Positions 50,277 to 60,402 of a stretch of 64,000 bases of DNA are shown here, piece by piece. The DNA lies in assembly GCA_030849805.1 (NCBI GenBank), contig JASANZ010002249.1, positions 43,965 to 107,964 on the forward strand, in the 5' to 3' direction. The position numbers and the translations under genes are program-made. The stretch's first letter is position 1. Every line of letters begins with the position of its first letter. This DNA comes from Sergeia podlipaevii. Its lineage: Eukaryota > Euglenozoa > Kinetoplastea > Trypanosomatida > Trypanosomatidae. The notes beneath the pieces are model-generated. The model was not told the DNA's origin and made no database searches. It was given only the letters and a program-made list of their open reading frames with translations.

Positions 50277-51089
50277 ATGTCTAAACGCCGCTCTCCACAG
50301 ACCGATACCTCCGCTCCTCCGAAGCTCTGCGTCGACCCTCTAAACATGGTTGCTCTACGTGCCGCAGATGGTTCTCTGTTTCTTGTAGACCGCAACTGCG
50401 CACTCACAAGCGAGCGGTGCAGAGCGTATATCCAGGATATTGAGTCCCTAGTACTGGCTGCGGTTGCCGCTGAGACGAACAGAGTCGGCGACAGCGAAGC
50501 GGGAAGTACTACACCGGTGTCAATTTCAATGGCTACTCCGCTCCTGGGGCTGAATCAAAGAACAGGGAGTGGTTTGCTGGGCACCAATGGTCCTGGTGGG
50601 GTTTGCTTCGTGGGGAGCGCCTTGGTAGAGAACGCCGGCCCTCTCTTTACTCCTGAGATGCTTGCGCGAAAGATACCTTTTGTGTCACTGGACTCCGGCT
50701 CCAGCACGCTAGTGTCACTGACAGCGGCGGAGCTGCTCGTTAGTTATCAAACACAGAGTACGTCGCCCTCACGACAGACGTCAGGCGACGTCGGCCGTTG
50801 TGAAAGCCGCGCAGGCGCAAATGCTGCCGCCGCAACAGCGGCTGTCTTGCCGACGTCGAGGCATCCATCCCCTTTTATGAGCCAAATTGTGACCGGTGGA
50901 TCGCGGCTGTACCCGGTAGTGCCCCTGTCTGACATGGACGCAGAACTACTGGAGCTGGGTGCGTGCTTCATGCATCATAAGTACCGGGCTGACTCAGAGC
51001 CTGAGAAGCGGACGCCTTTTAACCCCAAGGCATTAGCTGGCGAGGACACTGCTAGGCTCATCTCTCTCAGCGTGTTGCTTGATATGTAA
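50277..51089 (+). CDS. elongin-C-like BTB/Skp1-fold protein, divergent copy 2
   Basis: 270 residues from the ATG at 50277 (earlier in-frame codons lack ATG). The N-terminal segment MVALRAADGSLFLVDRNC (24-41) aligns directly with the same region of the preceding gene. The C-terminal segment DMDAELLELGACFMHHKYR (219-237) followed by PFNPKAL and ARLISLSVLLDM aligns with its C-terminal block, but the final Cys is missing and the motif ends in Met. Between them lies about 160 residues of Ser/Ala/Gly/Thr-rich sequence, twice the insertion in copy 1. Sequence identity is limited to the BTB core, so the duplication is old. It may be a diverged adaptor with a new partner or a protein losing the elongin fold. 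Coding status is well supported by composition. Confidence 0.7.
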   Translation: MSKRRSPQTDTSAPPKLCVDPLNMVALRAADGSLFLVDRNCALTSERCRAYIQDIESLVLAAVAAETNRVGDSEAGSTTPVSISMATPLLGLNQRTGSGLLGTNGPGGVCFVGSALVENAGPLFTPEMLARKIPFVSLDSGSSTLVSLTAAELLVSYQTQSTSPSRQTSGDVGRCESRAGANAAAATAAVLPTSRHPSPFMSQIVTGGSRLYPVVPLSDMDAELLELGACFMHHKYRADSEPEKRTPFNPKALAGEDTARLISLSVLLDM

Positions 51090-51503
51090 GTTACACATTA
51101 CCTCAACACCAATAAAGGCATGCTTTGTGGTTGCTAGATTGCAAATACGTGTGTGAGCGCCAGTTGTTCTTGTTTCCTTGCATTGATGTATGAAATACAT
51201 GTTCCAAGTCTTTCTCACACTGGTTTATTCCGTGTGTAAGCTGATAAATATTGTGTAGCGTACTCTGGTGTGTGTGTGTGTGTGTAAAGGGAAATGTTGA
51301 TTTGCACAAGTAAGTGGCGCTTAATATGAGTTTAGTGGGGTCTTATATATATATATATATATATAAAGAAAACATCTCTCTATGATGCGCAGTAGAATCG
51401 TAGCTGCATTTCTTTGTCCTTTACTTTAACCCTATTTTTGCTTTTATTCTTTTTAAGCATTTTTTTTCGAAACATAAAGAAGGAGTTGAACATAAAAGTT
51501 AAT
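51090..51503 (+). other. intergenic spacer with TG and TA repeats
   Basis: No gene. TG run at about 51269-51285, TA run at 51344-51365; a T-rich tract (51432-51454) followed by AG at 51456-51457 is the probable acceptor. Confidence 0.55.
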
Positions 51504-53570
51504 ATGAATCAAGAGGGCCTCTCTCATGCGCAACTAAGCGACGACAGCGACAGTGAAGGCGTTGAGGTGATGGTGTACTCTGGACTGCACAGCAGCAACT
51601 CAGGCGGTGACGACAGCAATAGCTTCACGAGTGAGAGTGACACGGATGGCGAGGCAGATAACCGTAGTGGGTCGCTGCGTAACATCAACAGAAGTAGCAA
51701 CAACACGAACAACAGACAGCGGCGAGTTGAGTTTGTGTCTCGAAGGGGCAATGGGGGAGAGGATGATGAGGCCGATCCAACATTGCAGGTTTCGTCGCTA
51801 GTAAGTCGAGCTCTTGCAAGTGATCTCCGCGCAGTCACTGAATCCGCAACGACTGGCAGCGCGCCTTTAGCAAAGGCACAGGCTCCCGACGCTCCGAAGG
51901 CGCGCGAGTGCTGCGTGTGTGGCTCTACCGCTTTATACACATGCCCCTGCTGTGGACGACGCACATGCAGCATGACATGTGTGCGTGTTCACAAGACAGA
52001 TCACAACTGTACCGGACAGGGGGACGTCGCCGTTCCTGTGCCTCTTGCTGACTTCACAGATGCACAGCTGCAGAAGGATTTTGCATTTCTTGAGAACTGC
52101 CGTCGCATTGTGGACAACGCCGAACGGGGCCTTCCCCGCATGTGGCGCTACACCTTTCGCGCCTTACCCCCACCCCTGCACGCACTGCGCGAGGCAGCCC
52201 GCAAGCGCGGTGTTGTTTGCCAGATCACCTCAGAGGGCATGAGGAAGCGAGATAACAATACATCTCGTTTTGACCGCCGCTCTGATACTGTTATCTGGCA
52301 TTGCGAGTTCAACTTCCATGTTGCTGCTCCGGCGCTGGGTTTGTCTACGCTCTCGAGGGATTTCACGGTAACAACCACGTGGGGCAGTGAGCGTCACCAT
52401 CTAGGTGATATCGCGCGCTACTGCTGGGCAACCAATCCACCGCTGCCTTGCTATCATATCAACCGCCGCTACAATAATGCATCAAGGTACCTTGGGGATG
52501 CTCGCAAGGCATCCAATGCCCTGGCTGAGGAACAAGGCGGCGAGGAAGGAGGGGAAGTGCTAGGTGGCGAGGAAGCTCCGGCGCAGGCAGGCGGCAAGGG
52601 CGTCATGAAAGGCAGCATCGAAGATCCAAGCGGGGTTGAAATGGATAACAATGAGCTTGAGGAAGTAGGTGTGGCGCTGCTCATAGAAACCGTGGTGGCG
52701 GATACCGAACCAGTTCTGAAAGACACAGATAGCATTGCGGAGGCTGAGGAGACAGAGGCGAATGCTGCGATGCCATCAGACATGCTCTCTGTTGTCCCTG
52801 CCACCACTGTACAGGTGGTAGCCCCAGCACCTGTGGAGGTGACGCCTATCTCCCCAGATGAGGTCCGCAACGAGGCCCGCGTGCGAGCGTTCTTTGCCGG
52901 GGGTGAGGAAGTAGTCGTCTTATCCAAGGCGGAGCGACTGGGCAGTATCCGAAAGTACTTCAAGTTGGACTCTGCAGCCACCCTTAACGAAAACTTACGC
53001 CTTCTTTTCTTTATCAACGAGTACCCTGTGTTAGAGGTTATTCATGCAAGCGACCTGGGGCACTATCCATTGGTGACAGACGAGGACAAAGCCGCGATCC
53101 GTGCGAGTTTCAAGGCGACAGAGCGGCCCGCATCTCAGAAGCGTGAGCTTCGCAAGAGGAGCGACCTTGAACCAGAGGAGCAGGAGCGACTTGCTAAAAT
53201 CCCGTGTCGCCTGTTCCTCGCTGGTCGCTGCGGAGCCGGAGAGGAGTGTCCGTTCATGCACTGCAGCCGCGAGGAGGTGCCAGCTTGTCACTCTTTTGTA
53301 AGGTTTGGTAAGTGCTCCAAGGGAGAGCGTTGTAGCTTCAGTCATGATAGCGCCGTCGTGGCTGCCGCTGCCGCTGCACGTAAGAGGCCAAGAGGCGGCG
53401 GTGGTGGTTCTGGACGTGGTGGTCGTCAGCATAATGGCAGCCGTGGAGCTAACAACAACAATAGTGGAGGCAGACATCATGACAACAAGGATGGAAGTGG
53501 TAGCAGATACCCTTTACCACCTGACGAGTCACGATACGAGCGCCGACCATATCTTCGTCCACCGGAGTAG
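51504..53570 (+). CDS. BCD1/ZNHIT6-like HIT zinc-finger protein with tandem CCCH fingers
   Basis: 688 residues from the ATG at 51504. The first 130 residues are acidic and Ser/Asn-rich. A HIT-type zinc finger spans 136-169 (C136-x2-C139, C147-x2-C150, C155-x3-C159, H163, H167, C169). Then comes the BCD1 core: FLENCRRIVD, AARKRGVVC, ITSEGMRKRDNN, and DTVIWHCEFNFHV. BCD1 is an assembly factor for box C/D snoRNPs in other eukaryotes. An acidic linker and a second conserved-looking region (about 450-540) follow. Two CCCH fingers lie at about 567-590 and 596-615 (CRLFLAGRCGAGEECPFMH; CHSFVRFGKCSKGERCSFSH). The C-terminus is Arg/Gly- and Asn/Gly-rich. The HIT plus tandem CCCH plus RGG layout is unusual and suggests additional RNA contacts (inference). 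Confidence 0.88.
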   Translation: MNQEGLSHAQLSDDSDSEGVEVMVYSGLHSSNSGGDDSNSFTSESDTDGEADNRSGSLRNINRSSNNTNNRQRRVEFVSRRGNGGEDDEADPTLQVSSLVSRALASDLRAVTESATTGSAPLAKAQAPDAPKARECCVCGSTALYTCPCCGRRTCSMTCVRVHKTDHNCTGQGDVAVPVPLADFTDAQLQKDFAFLENCRRIVDNAERGLPRMWRYTFRALPPPLHALREAARKRGVVCQITSEGMRKRDNNTSRFDRRSDTVIWHCEFNFHVAAPALGLSTLSRDFTVTTTWGSERHHLGDIARYCWATNPPLPCYHINRRYNNASRYLGDARKASNALAEEQGGEEGGEVLGGEEAPAQAGGKGVMKGSIEDPSGVEMDNNELEEVGVALLIETVVADTEPVLKDTDSIAEAEETEANAAMPSDMLSVVPATTVQVVAPAPVEVTPISPDEVRNEARVRAFFAGGEEVVVLSKAERLGSIRKYFKLDSAATLNENLRLLFFINEYPVLEVIHASDLGHYPLVTDEDKAAIRASFKATERPASQKRELRKRSDLEPEEQERLAKIPCRLFLAGRCGAGEECPFMHCSREEVPACHSFVRFGKCSKGERCSFSHDSAVVAAAAAARKRPRGGGGGSGRGGRQHNGSRGANNNNSGGRHHDNKDGSGSRYPLPPDESRYERRPYLRPPE

Positions 53571-54116
53571 CATAAGCACTTAGCATAAAAAGTATTTATA
53601 TTAACTAAGGATGTGAAACACAACCCTTAAACGAGTAATATGTGATATCACTGAACACTAATAAGCGCTTTTTTTTCCTTTCCAAGAACGGTGTTGTAAC
53701 TTCACATGTCTTTGCTTTTTCATTTATTTTTTTTCATGGTTTCTGTTCCTTGATTATGTAGTACTGAACTCATTGTTGTAGTGTTATCACTAATTGAGGT
53801 CCTCTACTTCCCTCTATTTTTTTCCCCCCTTTTCTCTAATACTGAAGTTTTGTTTTGATTTTAGTTATAAAAAGAATCGGTTGCCATTTGACTTGACTGC
53901 GTGTGCGTGCGTGCGTGTGTCTGTGTTTTTGGTGCTTGAGCAGTTTAGGACTTTTGTTCCTTCCCCCTTCTTTCTTATTTTACATATCTTTATCTATTTA
54001 GTTTTTTTTTTGCGTTACACATTTAGTGCTATCGTTGCCATAAAATTCGTGTTTTTCTTTCCTTGAGCCTTCTTGTGTAAATATTTCGTCGTTGCAGTGT
54101 CTCTACTCGGCGTGAT
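53571..54116 (+). other. intergenic spacer
   Basis: No gene. T-rich; AG at 54096-54097 follows a mixed pyrimidine tract and lies 20 bases before the next ATG. Confidence 0.6.
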
Positions 54117-55100
54117 ATGATGCCGGGCTCTGTTTCTGAGGAGGTGCCTAGTAGTGTGCGGTCCCCAGCAGCTGGGACCTCATGCGAAAGTGATGGAAGT
54201 GTAGCGGTAGTCAAGGATACCGAGGCGTACCTTTACAGCATGCACATTAGTAAAGGCAAAGACGCTCGATGGGTGCGCGGATTGTCTCCTGAAGATGAGC
54301 TCAATGAGTTCATCACAGAGCAAGAGCGCAAGGAACGCACGTTACGCGACGCCATTGCAAAACAACAGATAGCTGAGCAAGAAGCCATGTCGCATCGACC
54401 TGGCGCGTGGCTGCTTATACCTAACATACTTGGAGTAGTCTATCTAGTGTTTCTTTTTTATCGTAGTACCTCACTGACGCACTTGCTGCGCGTGTTCCGC
54501 CGGGACTTTCCCGCCACTGAGGACCTTTTGTGGCCGCATGCACGGCGTGACGCGGAGAAGAAACTCGCGTTTGCGTATCGAGTTGCTTTCCCTCTTGTGT
54601 TCCCTAGCCTGATTGCAGCTATGTACGGCATTCTGCTCGCCTTTCGCATTGGTAGCGTCTCCCATCACTTTGCTGCGCTATGCGGTGTAGGCACCTCTGT
54701 GCTCTCCGTATTTGCCTCCTGCGCGCAGGTGCTGCTGCTGTGGTGGGGCTGTGGCCTTTCATCCATCAGCAACCACTGGGAGTGTGACATCCCCTTCGTG
54801 CTGTACTGGATGTGCAGTCTGATTCGTATTGCTGGCCCACTGCTGAGTGTGCTGTGTGTGACGCCAGTACTGGACATTGTGCGCAAGACATCGTTTATGT
54901 GGCGATTTATTGCTAGTATTCCGCTAGGTCTTCTCGCCGTGTTTGTGGGCGTCATGGTGATCCGAGAGGCGCCAGCGTACGAGCTCATGACCGCTACCCA
55001 CTTCTCCATCATGGGAGTGTGGACGCTATTTGTGATGTCGTGCTGGACACAGCTAGAGTTTCATGTCGTTGTGCGCCATGAGAAGCTGCATACGGACTAA
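54117..55100 (+). CDS. polytopic membrane protein, unknown function, 327 residues
   Basis: The ATG at 54117 (doubled ATGATG). Residues 1-95 are hydrophilic, with a charged helix (EDELNEFITEQERKERTLRD, about 59-78). About six membrane spans follow (about 99-117, 155-175, 182-205, 220-243, 260-282 and 298-312). Notable are the Gly/Trp-containing turn LLWWGCGLSSISNHWECD and a charged loop between the first and second spans. Residues near the C-terminus run VVVRHEKLHTD into the cytosol. I do not recognise the family. No glycosylation-rich loop or catalytic motif seen. Confidence 0.8.
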   Translation: MMPGSVSEEVPSSVRSPAAGTSCESDGSVAVVKDTEAYLYSMHISKGKDARWVRGLSPEDELNEFITEQERKERTLRDAIAKQQIAEQEAMSHRPGAWLLIPNILGVVYLVFLFYRSTSLTHLLRVFRRDFPATEDLLWPHARRDAEKKLAFAYRVAFPLVFPSLIAAMYGILLAFRIGSVSHHFAALCGVGTSVLSVFASCAQVLLLWWGCGLSSISNHWECDIPFVLYWMCSLIRIAGPLLSVLCVTPVLDIVRKTSFMWRFIASIPLGLLAVFVGVMVIREAPAYELMTATHFSIMGVWTLFVMSCWTQLEFHVVVRHEKLHTD

Positions 55101-55616
55101 GACATAGGTCAGGCAGAAAGTATGATGGTTTGAGAATAATCAGAGGAGAGTGAGAGGAAGCGGAGGAGAGTGAGTGTGGGAGCGAGAGAGAAGGACAAGG
55201 AAGAGGCAGATATGCTGGCGGCTTCCTTGTAGCATGGGGATATGATTGATGTCTCACTTTTGCTTTTCTCTTTCAGCTTCTCAACTTTCATCTGTTTAAC
55301 TCCCTTTTCTTTTTATCTACTTGGCAACTTTCAGATTTGGAGCCATGACGAGGACCTCGTTTTTGCTCAGTGGGTCCTTCTCAGCTCATATGAGAAACAA
55401 CAATAATAATAATAAAAATGCACTTAAATTCATTTAGTAAGATGATTCTTTACTAATATATATTTTCTTTTTTCGTTTTTTTTTTATGCGAGTTCTTGAG
55501 TCATTTTTTGTCCCTCAAAATGCCAAAGCGCGCTTCCTACGAGGATTCCAAAGGCAAAATGTTGCCCCCTCTCTTTCTTACCCTCTCTCTCTTTCTCTAT
55601 TGCATACCGTAGTGTG
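55101..55616 (+). other. intergenic spacer with a long purine tract
   Basis: No gene. A 75-base purine-rich tract (about 55130-55208, mostly G and A) follows the stop codon. A CT-rich tract (55569-55600) followed by AG at 55611-55612 is the probable acceptor, five bases before the next ATG. Confidence 0.6.
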
Positions 55617-56642
55617 ATGAGCAAGACTTTCTTACTGGGGTCGTCCCCGGCACGGAGGATTTCACTTCTTGAGTGCGGACCTTGTGCGCTGTCACGCTGG
55701 CTCTGCATCCAGCAGCAGCATCAAGCTGTTGGTTCTAGTAGGTCACTAGGCACGCCATGCTGGGGACCAACCTCTGCTGAATACGCAATAGATATGGCCA
55801 CAGGGGCTGTGCTTTTGGGCGGCGCATCCAACGTGCTCGTTCCTGCTTCACTGGTCAAGTACGTAGAGTCGCTTGCTGCGCCACACCGTGCATGGCAGAT
55901 ACTCAAGTCAGAAGGACGTCTCATCGTGTTCACCAGCGCTCTTGATGCGCCGGAGTTGATCTGGCAGCACAAGGAGTATCGCCAGTTGTGTGTACCAGTG
56001 CCTGGCGGTGCTCTTGCTGCTCGAGTGCTCTTCAACGTAACACAGGACGCCTTTATGGATCGTGAGCTTGCACCATTCATGGCGGCGGTCGCGGAGACCA
56101 CGAGGGGTTGCTCCGGCGAAGACGGTGTTGCTTGGCACGCATGGGTGCGGTCTGCACTCACGTGCCCTTTAGAGGGGCTGTATGTACCGCCTATACGGGT
56201 ATCAGAGCTGACTGCGCGCCTACTCGCTGAGGAGGGCGGCTGCTCTTCGGCTGTGTGGGAAGAAGCTGTGGCAGGCCTTACACCTCGCTGGCTCGAGACC
56301 GCTACAAAGAGTTCCCTGTCATGCGGGGTGCCCATGTCCTCGCTCACGCTTGCATTTAGAGGGACAGCAGACGCTGGAAATGCACCGCGGCTCATGAGCA
56401 AGGCGGTTGACATTGGCATAAGCAGCTTCGCGACGTGCTCGATTAAAGGTACACCAATTTTTGATTCTACTCATGCTAGCATGACTCTCAGCGAGGCGAT
56501 GGTGTTCATGAACGGTTGGAACGAGCTGAGCGACGCTGACGCGGCTGAGGAGGGAGCAGACACACTTGATGACTGTGTGGACTATGTGGAGGCAGTCAGC
56601 GGTCGGCTGTCTGACAGCGCATCCGTGGCCTCGCTGCTGTGA
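55617..56642 (+). CDS. hypothetical protein, 341 residues
   Basis: The ATG at 55617 is preceded by an in-frame GTG one codon earlier. No membrane span, no signal peptide, and no motif I recognise. The sequence is rich in Ala and Ser with regularly spaced short hydrophobic strands and helices (for example GAVLLGGASNVLVPASLVKYVES and GRLIVFTSALDAPELIW), so a globular alpha/beta protein is likely. The last 30 residues are acidic (DADAAEEGADTLDDC). A distant relation to nucleotide-binding or regulatory alpha/beta folds is possible but unsupported. Coding status is secure by length, composition and a good upstream splice acceptor. Confidence 0.8.
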   Translation: MSKTFLLGSSPARRISLLECGPCALSRWLCIQQQHQAVGSSRSLGTPCWGPTSAEYAIDMATGAVLLGGASNVLVPASLVKYVESLAAPHRAWQILKSEGRLIVFTSALDAPELIWQHKEYRQLCVPVPGGALAARVLFNVTQDAFMDRELAPFMAAVAETTRGCSGEDGVAWHAWVRSALTCPLEGLYVPPIRVSELTARLLAEEGGCSSAVWEEAVAGLTPRWLETATKSSLSCGVPMSSLTLAFRGTADAGNAPRLMSKAVDIGISSFATCSIKGTPIFDSTHASMTLSEAMVFMNGWNELSDADAAEEGADTLDDCVDYVEAVSGRLSDSASVASLL

Positions 56643-56984
56643 GCAGAAAGCGTTATTATATCTTGTCGTCGTCGTCGTCGCTGTTGATTCCCTCTTATAG
56701 CTGAGAGGTGTGTGTGTTCACATATATACATTCTAGCATTCACATTCCCCAATGCTTGATGCAAAACGTGGAGAAAAAAGGACAAATAGTATCTGTTTTT
56801 TTGTTTTTATCCTTTTTTTCTCTAGTTATTTCTTTTCTTTTCCCTTCCTTTAATATTTTTTTCCTTTTCGTTTTTCATTTAGCTATTATTTCTCAGAGAG
56901 CACAGGAACTAAATAAACATACTTTCCGACACTTCCTTGCTTTTTTATTTTCTTCCTCTTGCAAGCGTCAGCGTAGCACTCACG
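56643..56984 (+). other. short intergenic spacer
   Basis: No gene. A CGT/TCG repeat near 56664-56682 follows the preceding stop, and a strong pyrimidine tract (56793-56878) ends in AG at 56881-56882, the likely acceptor for the RRP44 mRNA. Confidence 0.6.
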
Positions 56985-59825
56985 ATGTTTACCAAGAAAC
57001 CTTCTGTGGTTCATCGTGTGCGCAGCAATGTGAAGGCGAACGCCGGTGTAGTTACGCGCAAAGACATCGGCTGTGGCGTCACAGATTGTCCCCTGTGCGC
57101 TGCAACCGCAGTCGTCTCTGGCAGCTTTAGTCGCGGCCCTGCTCTCACCACCTCTGAGCCCATCATGATCCCAGACACAAACATCGTCCTTCACAACATG
57201 AATGCTTTAGAGGATGGGCGTGTGCAGAATATTGTGTTCCTCAGTACCGTCATGAGCGAGGTGCAGAACCGCAATAAAGGTATCTACGCACGTCTACAGC
57301 GCGTGCTCCAGGATGAGGGGAAGCGCTGTTACGCGCTTGCCAATGACCGCCATGAGCAGACGTACTGCCTGGTCAACAAGGACGAGTCGCCAAACGACTT
57401 CAACGACCGCTGCATCCGCGTAGCTGCACAGTGGTATGCGCGCCACACTGCACAGGCATTTCCTGCTGCGTCACCAAAAGTCGTTCTCGTCTCGGAAGAC
57501 AAGGGCCTGCGTGCGCACCTGGCGGCCTCAGAAGAGGCACAGCAGCTGCCCACGCTAGCGTGCTGTAGCCTGCGTGACTTCATTGGCAACTATGTGAGTG
57601 ACTGTGACGACCTTTTAGAAAAAACTCAGTACGTAACTCCGGATGGGATGAAGGAGGCGCCGTCAACTGGTGCTCTCTTTGAGAAGCATTTGAGCCCAGA
57701 GGCTATGGAGGCCGGTGTGCGCAGCGGTGCATTTTACCAAGGAAAACTCCGTGTTAGTGAGACGAGCTGTTTCTTTGGTGAAGTACGTGGCAAGTTTGAG
57801 GGACATAGCTTTGAGCGCATCATCATTCCAGGCCGCGCTAACATGAACCGCGCTATTCATGACGATATCGTAGCCGTACAGTTGCTGCCCCTCACGAGCT
57901 GGCGCGGCCCTCGCAACGTCACGGCGCCGCTCGAGGAAGGCGCCAGCGAGGAGGACGCGGTCAAGAAAGGCTACTCACCCACCGGCCGTGTTGTGGGCAT
58001 TGTTACGATGCGCCGCCGCCCATTTTGTGGAAGCATAGACACGGAGGACATCAAAAAGGTCACCGCTAGCGGTGCCTCTGCGGGTACTATGTCTGTACTC
58101 TTCCAGCCCAAGGATAACCGCATCCCTCGTATCCGTCTCACCACAAAGCACGTAGACGATCTCAAGGACAAGCGCTTGTGTGTTGTGATTGATGACTGGC
58201 CACAGTACAGCAGCTTCCCCGTAGGACACTACGTGGAAGTGCTTGGTCAGATCGGTGATCGTGACACAGAGGCCACAGTCATTTTGCTGGAGAACGACAT
58301 CCCACACTACGACTTTAGTGAGGCTGTGTACGACTGCCTGCCCAAGGGCACGTGGAGCGTCACTGCAGAAGAGGTGGCGAAGCGCCTGGACCTGCGTGAC
58401 TTGTGCGTGCTGAGCGTGGATCCGCTTGGCTGCCGAGATATCGATGATGCTCTCCACTGCCGCGTGCTCGAGAACGGAAATCTCGAGGTAGGCGTGCACA
58501 TTGCTGACGTGACGCACTTCTGCTTAGAGAACTCCCCTATGGATGCGGAGGCTGCTAAGCGTAGTACAAGTGTGTATCTAGTGGATCGACGCATTAATAT
58601 GTTGCCGCAGTTGCTGACGGAAAACCTGTGTTCGCTGGTCGAGGATGAGGACCGTTATGCCTTTTCCATTTTATGGGAGTTTGATAAGGACATGAACGTG
58701 GTACGTGACTGGTTCGGCAAGACCATTATTCACTCAAAGGGCGCCCTGTACTATGGCGATGCACAAAGGATGATTGACACCCCCGATGACAAGAGCGAAG
58801 TTGCAGAGTCACTGCGGGAATTAATGAGGCTGAGCAAGCACTTCAAGGCCCTTCGCGAGAAGGACGGTGCCCTCTTCCTTGCCTCGCAGGAGTTTAAGTT
58901 CAAGGTAGACAACGACCACGTCAACCCAACGGATATGCAGGTGTACCAGACCTTCGAGGCAAACTCGATGATTGAAGAATGGATGCTTTATGCCAACGCC
59001 GCCGCGGCGAAGCGTGTTTACGACTCCTACCCACGCTGGACCTTGCTGCGCCGGCATCAGCGTCCTGCCGAAGGCGCCTTTGATACTTTGAATGAGGCTC
59101 TGGAGAAGAAGGTGCACGTGCGCCTCAATGACACCACCTCGCTCACCCTCAACGAGTCGCTCAACAAGTGTGAGGACCCGGATGACCCGTACTTTAACAA
59201 GCTAGTCCGCATCCTCACCACGCGCTGCCTTCGCCAGGCACAGTACTTCTCCAGCGGTGAAGTTCCTGCTGACGAGTTCTACCACTTTGGTCTCGCCATG
59301 CCCATCTACACGCATTTCACCTCGCCTATCCGTCGTTATGCGGATGTCATCGTACACAGACAGTTAGCCGCTGCGATCGGCATTGCAGGCATAAGCGAGA
59401 CGCACATGAACGCCGAGCGCATGGAGGCCATTGCGGAGAACATTAACTACCGTCACGAGCAGGCGCAGCGCGCGGGACGTGACTCGCAGAATCTCTTTAC
59501 TGGGTTTTACCTCCGCAACTTTGAGGGGGGGCTTATTCCTTCTGAGGATGGTTATGTGGTGCGACAGTCGGAGTCGCACGTGTTTGTGCTGGTGCCCAAG
59601 TACGGCCAGGAGAGCCGAATCCTCAAGGAGGACCTGAGGAAGGTGCCGGAGCTTCTCGAGAAGGCGAAGGTGGGCATTCAGATCAAGCAGGAGGGCGACG
59701 TGTTGCGCACCAAGCTGGTGTTCACCATTGAGGGCTTCATGCGGGATGGGCAGGAGGAGGAGGAGGAACGGGTGACGGAAGTTGCAGGGAATGAGCCGGA
59801 GCGCAAGAAGGAAAGGACAGAGTAA
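56985..59825 (+). CDS. RRP44: RRP44/DIS3 ribonuclease (PIN endonuclease plus RNB exonuclease)
   Basis: 946 residues from the ATG at 56985; the frame opens 16 codons earlier without ATG. Order: a PIN domain (about 60-190), cold-shock domains (about 230-440), the RNB exonuclease domain (about 460-790) and a C-terminal S1 domain (about 835-920). PIN acidic residues Asp64, Glu92, Asp141 and Asp172 are present, and the RNB motif DPLGCRDIDDALH keeps Asp479, Asp485, Asp487 and Asp488, equivalent to the magnesium ligands of yeast Rrp44. Both activities are therefore predicted. In most eukaryotes the protein is the catalytic subunit of the RNA exosome; in trypanosomes the homologue is reported to be only loosely, if at all, exosome-associated. 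The tail (QEEEEERVTE...RKKERTE) is acidic and then basic. Confidence 0.97.
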   Translation: MFTKKPSVVHRVRSNVKANAGVVTRKDIGCGVTDCPLCAATAVVSGSFSRGPALTTSEPIMIPDTNIVLHNMNALEDGRVQNIVFLSTVMSEVQNRNKGIYARLQRVLQDEGKRCYALANDRHEQTYCLVNKDESPNDFNDRCIRVAAQWYARHTAQAFPAASPKVVLVSEDKGLRAHLAASEEAQQLPTLACCSLRDFIGNYVSDCDDLLEKTQYVTPDGMKEAPSTGALFEKHLSPEAMEAGVRSGAFYQGKLRVSETSCFFGEVRGKFEGHSFERIIIPGRANMNRAIHDDIVAVQLLPLTSWRGPRNVTAPLEEGASEEDAVKKGYSPTGRVVGIVTMRRRPFCGSIDTEDIKKVTASGASAGTMSVLFQPKDNRIPRIRLTTKHVDDLKDKRLCVVIDDWPQYSSFPVGHYVEVLGQIGDRDTEATVILLENDIPHYDFSEAVYDCLPKGTWSVTAEEVAKRLDLRDLCVLSVDPLGCRDIDDALHCRVLENGNLEVGVHIADVTHFCLENSPMDAEAAKRSTSVYLVDRRINMLPQLLTENLCSLVEDEDRYAFSILWEFDKDMNVVRDWFGKTIIHSKGALYYGDAQRMIDTPDDKSEVAESLRELMRLSKHFKALREKDGALFLASQEFKFKVDNDHVNPTDMQVYQTFEANSMIEEWMLYANAAAAKRVYDSYPRWTLLRRHQRPAEGAFDTLNEALEKKVHVRLNDTTSLTLNESLNKCEDPDDPYFNKLVRILTTRCLRQAQYFSSGEVPADEFYHFGLAMPIYTHFTSPIRRYADVIVHRQLAAAIGIAGISETHMNAERMEAIAENINYRHEQAQRAGRDSQNLFTGFYLRNFEGGLIPSEDGYVVRQSESHVFVLVPKYGQESRILKEDLRKVPELLEKAKVGIQIKQEGDVLRTKLVFTIEGFMRDGQEEEEERVTEVAGNEPERKKERTE

Positions 59826-60402
59826 AGCTGCCTGTCTTCTCATCCGCCACCTGTTCTGCACTACGCAACGCATATCTCTCTTTTGTTTCATTTTTAGGGG
59901 GAGCGTGTGAGTTGGCACTTTTTTTTTTTAAAAAAAAAATGGAAACAATCATATGTGAGGAGTAATAGAGAAGGGAAGGGAGGGAAGGAGGGATAACAGA
60001 GTTTAATGTCCTCCCTTCTCACGTTTAAAGCGGCAACGTAATCAGTACAAAAACTACTTACTACACACACTATATTCATGCCTTGTGGGAAACTATTCTC
60101 TTTTTTTTTTTCATTAATCTTGTTTTGGAGCATCAACCACCCTTTTACTGCTTGAGATATCTGGAGGTTAGCGATGTTTTCTATTGTTGTCATTGTATCT
60201 CATTTTTTATTACCTCTTTTTTTTTTTTCTTGCTTTGCTGGTATTTTTACCTTTAATTTTTCCCTCACCTTCAGGTCATTAGGAACTTGTTTTGTGCCTT
60301 GTGCATATCCATTCTAGTAAGTAGCAGAAGAGCAGACTACATATAAATATAAAGAACAACTATTTAACTATTTTCTCTTATATTCATTGTATATCGATTG
60401 TA
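59826..60402 (+). other. intergenic spacer
   Basis: No gene. A T-run/A-run block lies at about 59920-59939 and a purine tract at 59955-59998. The pyrimidine tract 60244-60271 ending in AG at 60273-60274 is a good acceptor candidate. Confidence 0.55.
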
